Positions 34,458-45,358 of a stretch of 64,000 nucleotides of DNA are shown here, piece after piece. Each line of letters opens with the position of its first letter. The first letter of the stretch is position 1. Position numbers and translations under genes: made by a program. Location: assembly GCA_030848705.1 (NCBI GenBank), contig CM061243.1:101306436-101370435 (forward strand). Direction: 5' to 3'. Origin of the DNA: Heracleum sosnowskyi. Lineage: Eukaryota > Streptophyta > Magnoliopsida > Apiales > Apiaceae. Under the pieces are notes generated by a model. It was not told the DNA's origin. It was given only the letters and a program-made list of their open reading frames with translations, and made no database searches.

Positions 34458-35780
34458 TGAAAGGCATATGTCTAGTCCTATTTGTAAACACCAAGGATTC
34501 TACTCAACTTTAATTAAGATGTAATAAGTAAATAATAAAAATCAATTGTCACAGGAATCTCAGAAGGTTATATTTGTCAAAGAATGAAGATTAAAGTCAT
34601 CTACAGACTTGAAGTGATTCTACATTGAAAGAATCTCAATTTATTGATCAAGCCTCAATGAAGTATTCAAGCTCAGTGGATTTATTAAAGTGACAGAGAT
34701 TTCAAGTGGTGACAGAAAAAGATACTGATTACGGAGTTCTTGAATAAGAAGGAAGTGAATCACTGCTTAAAGTTAAATAGATAAAGAACAGACATTGTCG
34801 TTAGTCACTCATGAACCAGACAGTGCATCGAGTGTCAACGTACTATTGTGTTTGTTATTTATCTAATTTTTAAGTGATTCTGGATTTAATTGAGAAGTCA
34901 ACTAATTCTATTTATTCTCTTATAAATAATTAATATTATTAAGTATATTATTTATTAAATTAATTCTGCAAAGAATTAATTTAATACATAATTTATTTAG
35001 TTAATTATTTAAATTAGAATATATTTGAACTAGGAAGACTTAGATTTTGTACTAGGAAGACTTAGTTTTTAAGCTAGGAAGACTCACAAGTGAGTCTTCC
35101 CGATTGTCTTCCTAGAGTAAATCTCAGTTTACCCGATTGTCTTCCATGCACAATGGTAGTCTTCCCGAAAGTCTTCCAAGGCCAAAATCATTGTTTTCCT
35201 GTAAGTCTTCTAAGGCATAATTCAATTCTGTTTTAGTGGATTGCACGTGGTCAAAAAGGAAAGCAATGCAGTGATTTAAATAGGAAGTAATTCGAAGACA
35301 AGTCTATCATTCATTCAATACAGAAGCAAGAAAAGACACAGCAAGATATCATTTCATTCAAACTGTCTTAAATTCCTTCAACTGTCAAGCTACAAAATTC
35401 GCCAGAGATTTAATTCTTGATTGTTCTTCAACATTTAATTCATAAGAATTGTATCTCTTGTACTGCTTTAGCTTTCTAGCGGATCATAATCCCTAGATTT
35501 TATATCGAACTACTTTTTAGTATTCGATCCTTTTTATTACAAAAATAGATAAATTCATGTCGAATTTATTCTAGATTTGTTTTATTAAGTTCTTTGTAAT
35601 CAGTGATCAAAGTTGTAACACTCCTCAAGTTTAATAGAGTTTCTATTTAACTTGAATATTGTTTCAGTTTTTATTCCGCATTAATTTGTTCTAAATTGTT
35701 TAATCTTAAACGAACAAATTTCGATAAAACGGTATAGTTTGTATTCAACCCCCCTTCTACAAACTTATCAGGACCTAACA
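34458..35780 (+). repeat. second LTR (1323 bp)
   Basis: Same length and ends as the first LTR; about four substitutions seen. Its motif cluster is at 35032-35178. Unlike a normal 3' LTR it is followed directly by a PBS and gag, so it also serves as the 5' LTR of a second, truncated unit. Confidence 0.95.
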
Positions 35781-35782
35781 AT

Positions 35783-36347
35783 TGGTATCAGAGCCTTTTG
35801 ATTGATATACAAATCAAAGATCCAATTGTTTTGAGATTTTTCTTAAACTCTGATTTTTTATTATTCCAAAAAAAAATCTCAAAAGATGTCTACTACACAG
35901 AAAGTTGGTACTGTCAAAATCCCTATGTTCAGCAAGGAGCATTATCCAATGTGAAAGAAGAAAATGCTTCTATTTCTTAAGGTTGCAAATCCTAAATACA
36001 TTGATGTGCTGAAGAACGGTCCCAAAGTCCCTATGATTATTGAGGGAGAACTCATTGAGAATAATGTTGTGACTAGGGCTGCCAGAATGTACCCTAAAGA
36101 TCCCAAGGAGTACACTCCTGATGAGAAAGAAGATGTTACCTTGGATTCCTGTCTTCAGTTGATCCTTATTGATTGTCTTGATCCAATCATGCATAATCAT
36201 GTTCTCAACTGTGATACTGCTAAACACATTTGGGCAACTATAGAGATAATCAATGAGGGGACAGAGGAAGTTAGGGAGAATATGCTGGAGATTCTCACCT
36301 CACAATATGAGCATTTCAGATCAAACCCTGGTGAAGGTATCTCTCAG
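35783..36347 (+). pseudogene. second PBS and truncated gag copy
   Basis: PBS TGGTATCAGAGC (35783-35794), gag ATG at 35886. Nearly identical to 23885-24449; the one clear difference turns Trp23 (TGG) into TGA at 35952-35954. Similarity ends abruptly after ATCTCTCAG at 36347; unrelated DNA follows. Not functional. Confidence 0.93.
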
Positions 36348-37203
36348 TTTAAAAGTACTAAATGTTAAATTATTTGTGTCAAGTGGCAATTGTAAGGTGA
36401 AACGAGTAACTTATCACGAATCAGTTTAGCATTATCTTGAAAGGTATAAGTAATAGTTTTCTAAAATAAATTATATCCACAACTGTACAATTATTGCATT
36501 CAACGTGTCTGCATGGAGACCCTTCTTAAAACGGGCAAAGTGGTATGCATTCATTTAAATAGTGTATCCACACATACTAATACAACTTGTACTTCTACAT
36601 TTTTACTCTATTATGCACACCGATCAAATATTACAACACCCACTTAACGACTACCCCATGAACTACAAACAGGTAAATGGAGTGTCAACGTTCCCCCATG
36701 CAATGAAAATGATAAAAGACGCCCAATACTCTTTCAAAGTGACATTAAAACCATCTTCTCATTCAAATACGATTAGAAAAACTATAACCGGCGAAATCTT
36801 GCAGTACACAAGGTCACGACTACCCCATAAACTACAAACATGTAAATGGAGTGTCAACGTTCCCTCAGGCAATGGAAATGGTAAAAGGCGCCCGATACTC
36901 TTTCAAAGTGACACTAAAACCATCTTCTCATTCAAATACGATTGGCAAAATTATAACCGACGAAATCTTGCAGTACAGAAGGGTCGTGCGTGCCAACAAA
37001 ACATGTTAATTTGTCAAAATATTTGCGCCTACTCAGGTTGTAATAACAACCTTATAGACTGGGATTTTGTAAAACATGTATCATCAAAACTTCAACATAT
37101 TTCCTACTGTCTTTTCTTCTACATGCATTCCACCAAACGATGAGACCAACATAACCGAAAATAACTAGAGCATGTTCGTGCCTCGCACGAGCTATAAAGC
37201 TAG
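36348..37203 (+). mobile_element. Helitron-like segment with 3' terminus
   Basis: Non-coding except for a spurious 193-codon ORF created by a tandem repeat. The right end is a Helitron 3' terminus: stem CGTGCCTCGCACG (about 37178-37190), spacer, CTAG at 37200-37203 followed by T. The left edge coincides with the truncated gag, but no clear 5' TC end was identified. Confidence 0.55.
36647..36985 (+). repeat. 169-bp direct tandem duplication
   Basis: Units 36647-36815 and 36816-36985, both starting ACGACTACCCCAT and containing TCTTTCAAAGTGAC and ACCATCTTCTCATTCAAATA. They differ at many scattered sites (roughly a tenth of positions), so the duplication is older than the retroelement. Confidence 0.9.
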
Positions 37204-38714
37204 TTATATATAAGGAGTTAATTAGGGTTTCAGGCCTTGTTTATTGGGTCGTATTCTTGGACCAATCTAAGTCTAATTAATACAACATTAATTATGTTTC
37301 TAGGGTTATTTTTTAGTCCATATCATTTGCCCCCAACTTCTGAGAAAATCTCTTTTAAATTATCGTAGAAGTTATTTTGACTTTATTCGGGATTCAAAGA
37401 GTTTCTCTTGCATTCCTTGTAATTGTCTGGTTTTTCGAACTCATAGTTCTAAACCAATTTTGTTTGCTTTAATTTTCCCAAAATAGGAATCAAGACTTTT
37501 AAAATTTCTAGAAAATAATCTGAAATTCAAAAACCATGCATAATTTCGATCAGGATTCTGGTCGAATTTTGACACCACTCAACAAACAAAAAATAACAAA
37601 AAATTAATTTTATTACTATAAACATATTTATTTTATTAATTTAAAAAATAAACAAACAAAAAATTAAAATAGTAATCTTTTCTATAAAAATTATAGGCCC
37701 AGCATGGGGGCATAAATACTAGTAGTTATATATTATCTTCATTTACGGGTGAATTTTGAAGGGAAACAAAAAGAAGAAAATTTGAAGTGAAAAATAATAA
37801 TTTAACTAAGTAAATTCAACTAGTGAAAAAATCAGAATTGTCAAGTAACTCAAGTAAAACGATTTTGAAAAAAATCCGAGCACAATTCAACTAGTGTCAT
37901 AATAAAGCCTATAAGTTAAAGTTATAATCATACGTAGTAGGTTGGTAATGAATATATGAATCCCATGCGAGAAGAGGTCAAGTAAGTGTTAAAAAGCAGA
38001 GAAGGAGGTCTTCTGAATTTCCCTAATAATAAAAATTTGGAAATGAAGATGAGAGGGGGGGTTGGCGAAGATGAGGAATTAATGGAAAACTGTGACACCA
38101 ACAGGGACAAAGATGTGACATATTGATATGATAGAAATCCACCTCCTTAGATTTTCTTCCTGCTCAAAGGACAAACCCTACTAAGAAAACAGCCTGCCAG
38201 TCACACCCCCTTTGTTTTCACTTTTCCAGGGTTGGTTAAAAGTTAAAAATCTTTATCATTAAGTCAACTTACAAGAATATATATACATTCTTTACATTCT
38301 TTTATCTTTTACAGTTTACTCCCTTCCTTCAGAGTTTTACCCTACAGAGCATCTCTATATATTCCATGTAATATTTGACCATGCTCTCTTTTTTCTTTTA
38401 ACTCTGTACACTTATACCTCAGCAGAACCTCGATAAACCAAGAAATGAAAAATTCTATTCATTTATCAAATTTTTAAATACCCCGTCTTCATTTGTTCAT
38501 TTATCGAGATTAAAAATAACTCGGCTTCATTATTGTTGTGACAAAGAAAAAATAGTATATTATCGAGGGTATTCCTGTTTTAGTCGCAACAATTTCTTGC
38601 AGAGAAAATTTTAGTTTTTTGGCCTGCAGTGTTATATTTTTGCAGTTTAGCTGCTTAATTTATAGTAATTATTAATATCTAGGTATACTTGTAGCACAGT
38701 GATACCTCTATGGT
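37204..38714 (+). other. intergenic, repeat-derived DNA
   Basis: Starts with TTATATATAAGGAGTTAA, a motif also at 44805-44822. AT-rich, no gene. A stretch near 38420-38530 (CAGAACCTCGATAAA...) resembles one end of the TIR element family at 50837. Confidence 0.4.
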
Positions 38715-38717
38715 TAA

Positions 38718-39130
38718 GAGCATATGCACCCGTAACTAACATTGATTTATCAATTCATTGGTTGAACTGATGGAGTCAATTACTATTTATATTGAATCAA
38801 TTTTTTTTGTTAATTTTTATACACCCATGAAGGTCAATCAGTCCATGGATCACTATTTGATGGACTTAGAATATGATTTTCAGGAGAGAAGATGAAGAAA
38901 GAGAGGGAGAATAGCTTTAAAACAAATTAAAATAGTATTAGTTTCGGTGGGTTCTAGTAATTGAATTCCGTTGATGACTCCATCAAATATCAATGGAGAG
39001 CTTGATGAATTGATGGACTATCACAAATTGATGGAGTCAATTTACTCCCGGTGTATACAAGATATGCTAAACTCTACTCAGTTGATTCATTTGATGAATC
39101 AATGTTTTAAGCTCCCCAGTGCATATGCTC
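38718..39130 (+). mobile_element. Harbinger-type MITE
   Basis: 413-bp element with terminal inverted repeats GAGCATATGCAC / GTGCATATGCTC and target duplication TAA (38715-38717, 39131-39133). Three-base TAA/TTA duplications and GAGCAT ends are typical of PIF/Harbinger. The inside carries several copies of TGATGGAGTCAATT-like sequence in both orientations. Confidence 0.85.
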
Positions 39131-39133
39131 TAA

Positions 39134-40278
39134 GATTAATAAAAGGCTCTTAATGTAGGCACTACTAAATAATAGTGTGACTGATTTTCAATTATTAAAA
39201 ACATAGTTTCAGTATTCGAAGTGGAAATATGTGATGATAAAAAGGAAATATTATTCTGACAGATTAACAAATAAGGTAAGACTGAACCAAAGATTGTGAA
39301 TTTGTGATGATTTCACTTGTAGTACAACTTATTATGAAACAGCTGGGTAATAATTATGACATGTGAAACCACAGAGAATTGGAGAAAGAGTTAAAAAAAA
39401 AACTAAACTTTGGCTTTTCAATCATTTTTTAACAGCAATACACTATTATGAAATACTTTTATTATTACATATTTACATCAAATATTTTTTATTTTTTATA
39501 TGAGGATAGCTGGAGACTCTGCATAAAAAGATAGCAATTGATTCTTGGCCAAAAGAAAACAAATATTTACTGTTGTAGTGAATCTGTAATGTATAGCCTG
39601 CATGCTGCATATCAACATTGTGTAAAAATACAACTTTTTCTGGTGATTTTGAACAAAGAAATAAAGGTCTTACTTGACAAGAAAAGAAGAAGCCTTTTCA
39701 TAAATATTCATAAATTATGAAATACTTTTATCATTACATATTTACATCAAATATGTTATTTATTTTAAGATTAAATTGCAGTATGATTGTCTGTACTTTA
39801 ATATTTTGCACATTAATGGTCAAAATAAATAACTAAGCAAAATGATGGCTAAATTTAATTCTTTTATGCACGTTAGGGGCTGTGGGTATTTACGGTTAAA
39901 TCAGTCGTCAAATACTAACGCTAAGCAGGGCAGAATTGTCTAAATAAAGTTTTTTTTTTAATTCTTTTACAAAAACATGTATCTGTACGTACATTAGACA
40001 TGTATTTTGCTATTTTTTGACAGGCCACGTGTACTTTATTCAAGAGGTCCGAAATCTCAAGTCAATTTAAAATCTAAAATCACCACGAACGGATTAGCTT
40101 CCTTCATTAAATCTTTGGGAAAAACTGGACAAGAAAAGTAGATAAGGGACAAAGCAGGAGCCTAATTCCAACTTCAACAAATACCCATACATTCATCGTA
40201 ATTCTCATCGCCGGTTAATAGATAGGTAGGAGAAACCGTGGGAAGGTTGAGAAACTTAGGATACCCATTTTATGCATA
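39134..40278 (+). other. non-coding DNA with a segment duplicated from the RLK upstream region
   Basis: 39523-39714 matches 46091-46274 closely. It is itself bracketed by a direct repeat of TATGAAATACTTTTAT...CATATTTACATCAAATAT at about 39448 and 39716. No gene. Confidence 0.6.
39523..39714 (+). repeat. duplicated segment, copy 1 (partner 46091-46274)
   Basis: About 190 bp sharing CTTGGCCAAAAGAAAACAAA, GCCTGCATGCTGCAT and AGGTCTTACTTGACAAG with 46091-46274, with roughly ten differences including a small indel. Both copies are in the same orientation, 6.6 kb apart. Confidence 0.9.
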
Positions 40279-43200
40279 TTAGGTTATAGTCCCTGCGATG
40301 CACGGTTACTTAAATTTTATTTATAATTATTTTGTTTATAATTATATTTTAATTACCCATAGAATACACGATTGTTTTTTTAATATTTATAATTATATTT
40401 ATTTATGAATATTTTAATATTTAAAAGTTATTAGTTTACATGATTAAATTATTGTTAAAAAAGATTTAGCCAAAAAATATTATAGTTAAAAATTTGATAT
40501 TTATTATATTTTACACGCTCAATTTAATATTTGTTTATATTGAGTTATAAAAGTTAGATTTGGCCAATTTTACGGTCCACATGAAATTCACAAAATAATC
40601 TTTAATTTAGTTGTGGTTTAATAGTTCTTTTTCAATTAAAAACTATTCTAAAACTAAAATGAGAATAAAGTGACGAAATTTAATATTGAGAATTCTATTC
40701 GATTTAGGAAATCTACTTATATGTAGTTTAGATTATTAGAATACCATTTATTAACCAAATACAATTTTTAATGTTAAATCTAACGATTTTCACCTATCTA
40801 TTTAAGATTAAACGATTTTTGTTATTTTGATATTAAATGGGTTTCCTTATTTAATTACAACTATTTTTATGTTTTAACTTTTTGGAAAATCCAATCCTAA
40901 TATAATATCTTTTAACTTATATCATTTTTAGATAATAACTTCTTTTTATATGATATAATCTTGATCGTCTATTTTTAAAAGTATTGGATCTAACGGTTGA
41001 GAATGTTTTGGCGGTATTTAGGACCAAACTACCAGGATAACATCATTAATTTTTTTTAACATTTATATTTTTTTAAATATTTATTGCTAAAATATAATAT
41101 ACTCTTTTTTGTAATATGTTAATGATGCGGGAACTTTGAACTTTTGAGAAAATAAATTATCAATTAAAATATAATTTTTTTTGTAATAGTTCTTCTTTTA
41201 AAGTAGTACATTGTATAAAATTCATTGTTTTAGTATATCTCGTAAATATCTATGTTATTATATTAAAAACTAAATAATGAAAGCTTTCTTATAAGTCTGG
41301 TCGCTTGATCACTCAATCCATAATCGTTGGATCTTTCAAATTAAATTGTTGAGAAACGTTAGATATAACAGTAAAATTATCACGTAGAATGATCTAAGAT
41401 TTGAATCTACTAACAACATATTAAAATTTACAGGTTTTTTTGAAAAATAAGAATTTTTTCATTTTTTTTCTTGCAGACATGGGTTATTTGATAATATTTT
41501 TTATAAAATACGATTTTTCAAAAAATTACTATACTAATTGATTAACAAACTTTTAAAGTTTCGAATTTAATAATTTACAATGTATATAGGTTAAAAAAGT
41601 TAGGCATATTCTGTAACTGAGTCTAAAATTTCAAAATGCGGTATTTTTCAATATGAATATAGTCCTGCTAACAATGAAATTAGGTCTTCATGAGTTCTTA
41701 TAAAACAAAATCACCATTTGCGTATAATTTATTATTTAATAATAAATAATATTTAATTAGTTATGATATAAAATTTAATAAAATAGGATAAAAAATATGC
41801 ACAAATTTATAAAATTTTATCCTCGTATTATTATATTATTTGTTGATTTGAATTTTTCTTAGATTGATTTGAATTTTTGAACATAGATTTCTAAATTTAA
41901 AATAGTTAGAAAAAAAGTAATTAAATTGGCATTAAAATAATGATGACGTAATAATTATTATTAGAATTTAAATAACCACTTTACTAATTTGGGCTTTATC
42001 TTGTGTTTTAAAAATTAGATTTTAACGATTTTACATCCCACATAAAGATAACTAAATTATCTTTAATTAAAAGATGGTTTAACAATTTTTATATAACTGG
42101 AATTGTCCATGAAAGAGAAAAGAAAGTCACGAATTTTTTACATGAAGAATTCTATTCAATATAGAAAACTTATTTATATTTGGTATATTTGGTTTAAATT
42201 ATCAAAATACACTTTTTTTAGAATTTAAATATAATCCTATTATTAGTCAAATACACTTTTTTAATATTTGATCTAGCGATTTTCATTTATCTAGTTAAGA
42301 TCTAATGGTCCTTATTAGTTTGGTTGTCCAAGACCGTACAATCAAAATTTTGGATAAGATCCCTATTATGTTTATTATATGGGTTCAGCGGAGACTAACA
42401 AAAAGGTGGAGACCTGGAGACCAATTCTACACCCTTAGATTAACTTGAAATCAATGGTCATCATTTTTTATTATACTTCATAAAATTAAACATAACAAAA
42501 TTATATTATTATACACAATTACACATGTTGTTCTTTTTAACCATCCACGTTCTTAAAACCTACAACATCCGACATTTTATTTAGCAAGTTGGCAGGATTT
42601 GGGAGGATCTATATTACTAAACATCGTACTGCAAATATTATAAACAAAAAGTTCTGCATATAAAAAATATGTTTTACAAATAAAAAAAAACCCAATGCTT
42701 ACTGCATAACAATGAAAAAAATGAGTAAAAAATTAAATTATGCAAAAATAAAGAATAAAATAGTAAAATAATAATGTTTTGCAACTAAAGTAATGCACTA
42801 AATTAAAATAATAAATATATTGCACTAAAAAATTATGAATACAATAATTGAAAGTAAAAAGTTTTGCAAACAAAATAACATAGAATATTAAAATTGTGCA
42901 AATTTTTTGAATAAAAAAAATGGAAGACGTGAGAATGAATGTAATGCATATTGTAGTTAACGTTTTTGGTAACGTATAAGCTGTATATGCCTACATACAA
43001 CCAATTTATAAGTGTGTAAAACAAAATAATATGTACCATTGGATTAGATAGAAACTAATGGTGTAAGATGTGGTCTCCACGGTCTCCGGTTAAGTTTAGT
43101 TCTCCATAGAACTTTTCTCTAAGGATTTAATATATTAAGGATATCAAGTATATACTGATATAAGTATCTTACTAACTGCTTTTACTTTTAATGTTTCGGT

Positions 43201-44828
43201 TTTATTTACAGTGTATATAAAATTTTAAAATACATTATTACTTAAAAATTATTGAACAGAATAAAAATTATGTCATGATTATATAAAATTTTATTCTCAT
43301 ATTATTATATTCTTTATCGATTTGAATTTGTTCTTAATTAATTTTAATACTTTTTTGAAAGAAACATAAAATTTCTATATTTAAAACAATTAGTGGAAAA
43401 ATAAATAAATTGGTGCTACAAAAATAAAAAAAATATTTATTAAAATTTAGATACTCACTTTACTATTTAGGTTATATCCTGAATTTTATAAATTGAATTT
43501 TGACGATTTTACAACTCATGCGAAACTAACGAAATTATCTTTAATTTAATGATGGTTTAATAATTATTATCTAACTTGACCAGTTGATCTACCCATGAAC
43601 CGAAAAGAAAAGATGGTTAAGAATTTTTACATAAAGAATTCAATTCAATATAGAAAACCAATTTATAATTGGTTTAAATTATCAAAACACACTTCTTAGT
43701 ATTTAAATATAATCCTACCTTTAATCAAATACACATTTTAATATAAGTATTATATTCAAAATTATCGTTTATGAATATGAAACCCTCAATATTTTAATAA
43801 TATTTTGATATTATCCTTTTTTGTTTGTTATATGTAAAATAATATAATTATAATTTGGATTAATCAAATTGTTATTGCCTTCAGAAAAAAAAGTGTTTAA
43901 ATTTATTTATGTATAGGAGTTCTCGTAAGTCTTTGTAGGTTTACGTGTATCATTGTTAGTATGATATACATGAGCATTATAATGATATTTTTTAATATTG
44001 TAATCAATATGAATTGTTATCTTGATATTTGGTTTAACAATTATTATCTAATTGGAACTATACATAAATTCAAGAGAAAAAATATTTAAGAATTTTTACA
44101 TAGAAAACTTTTAAATTATCAAAATACATTTTTTAGTATTTAAATATAATTCTATTATTAATCAGATACACGTTTTAATATTAGATCTAACAATTCTCAT
44201 CGATCTATTTAAGATCTAAATGTAATTATTAATTTGGTCGTATAGTGATCGTACACGGACCAGATCGATTTTAATTTTTTCTTAAATTGATTTTAATATT
44301 TTATTGAAATAAAAATAGAATTTATAAATTTAAAAGAATTAGGAAAAAAATTAAATTGGTGCTACAATAAAAAAAATATTTATTAAAATTTAGATAATCA
44401 CTTTATTGTTTGGCTCTATCTTGAGTTTTAGACAACATATTTTAACGATTTTACAGCCCAAGCGAAGCTAACAAAATTATCTTTAATTTAATGATGGTTT
44501 AGTAATTTTTATCTAACTGTAACTATCCATAAACTAAAGAGAAAAGATAATTACGGATTTTTACATAAAGATTTCTATTCAATATAGAAAACCCATTTAT
44601 AATTGGTTTAAATTATCAAAATACACCTTTTAGTATTTAAATAATATCCTAGTATTAATCAAATACAATTTTTAATATTATATCTAACGGTCCTCATCTA
44701 TTTGAATATTTATAGTTTTATAATCCAACGGATCATATACTTTTGGTAGTGGTAGTACAGTGACCGACCAAAGTTTTGGATAAGATCTCCCTTACGCTTA
44801 TTATATATAAGGAGTTAACTAGCTTTAT
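40279..44828 (-). mobile_element. array of diverged Helitron-like repeats
   Basis: The left edge on the minus strand ends CGTGCATCGCAGGG, spacer, CTAA (40279-40282; fits the Helitron CTRR rule), and the first about 570 bp match 22000-22559. A related block (GATTTTAC...AACTAAATTATCTTTAATT...ATGGTTTAA...TCTATTCAATATAGAAAA) recurs near 40570, 42020, 43500 and 44450, plus a partial copy near 44030. So the region is several diverged head-to-tail or nested copies. The right limit is near TTATATATAAGGAGTTAA at 44805-44822. No helicase ORF. Confidence 0.6.
42382..43114 (+). mobile_element. long-TIR element, possibly Mutator-like MITE
   Basis: About 730 bp between imperfect inverted repeats of about 75 bp: left GGAGACTAACAAAAAGG...GGTGGAGACCTGGAGACC, right GGTCTCCACGGTCTCCGG...AGTTCTCCATAGAAC. 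Long TIRs without coding capacity suggest a non-autonomous Mutator-like element. I could not see a clean 9-bp target duplication, so the ends are approximate. Confidence 0.6.
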
Positions 44829-45358
44829 ATTTATAAATTATTTATATAAATTAATAATTCGTTAAATTTATAAGATAATATATTTTTATTAAAACATACC
44901 AGTCTCATATAATATATAAATTAATAATTACATATTAAATCCAAATTATAGAGATTTATTATAGGATGCACTTTTATATTAAGACTTTTATGTAACTTGT
45001 CTCCTTTTGAAATTGATGTCTTCTTATAATTCATTGCATTATAGAGCTGTACTATGTTCATATTGCAAGAGAAAATTAAATAATTTAATTAGATTCATGT
45101 ATTTATTCAATTTACTTACATTCATAAATATTATTTACTCAAATTTTTGAATATGTTTTGAGTATTTATAGATGAAATCACAATAAATATAAATTTATAA
45201 AACCTATAATTCTGAAAACTGTATATATTCAAAAAAATTAAAATGATATATATCGATAAATTAATAAATTATTAATTTATCGATTAATTAATATTTTGAT
45301 TAATTAATAATTTTTTCTTATACCGAGAGTATTTATTTATCAAGGTTTTACTGTACAA
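44829..45358 (+). mobile_element. truncated TIR element related to 50837-51466
   Basis: Shares ATAAATTAATAATT(C/T)G(T/C)TAAATTTATAAGATAATATA and the terminal AAGGTTTTACTGTAC with the element at 50837-51466. Its left terminal repeat is missing where the Helitron array ends, which suggests the Helitron DNA inserted into or replaced it. Confidence 0.5.

Larger units (their letters stand above)
22560..36347 (+). mobile_element. young sirevirus-type Ty1/copia element with a partial second unit
   Basis: Order: LTR (22560-23882), PBS, gag, pol (integrase before RT, hence Ty1/copia), long spacer, env-like ORF, PPT, LTR (34458-35780), then a second PBS and the first 460 bp of gag, truncated at 36347. 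The extra 3' ORF, long LTRs, zinc-knuckle Gag with long C-terminal extension and iMet PBS fit the sirevirus lineage. By eye the LTRs differ at about four of 1323 positions. There is no 5-bp target duplication: the right flank is not the Helitron that forms the left flank. Pol carries one nonsense codon, so this copy is probably not autonomous. Confidence 0.92.

Noticed and set aside
36562..37143. 193-codon ORF
   Set aside because: It arises from the 169-bp tandem duplication next to a Helitron end. No domain or coding signature is seen, and the same residues appear in different frames in the two units.
37204..38714. Possible gypsy LTR fragment (TTTGCCCCCAACTTC near 37328)
   Set aside because: No matching LTR end, PBS or target duplication could be found.
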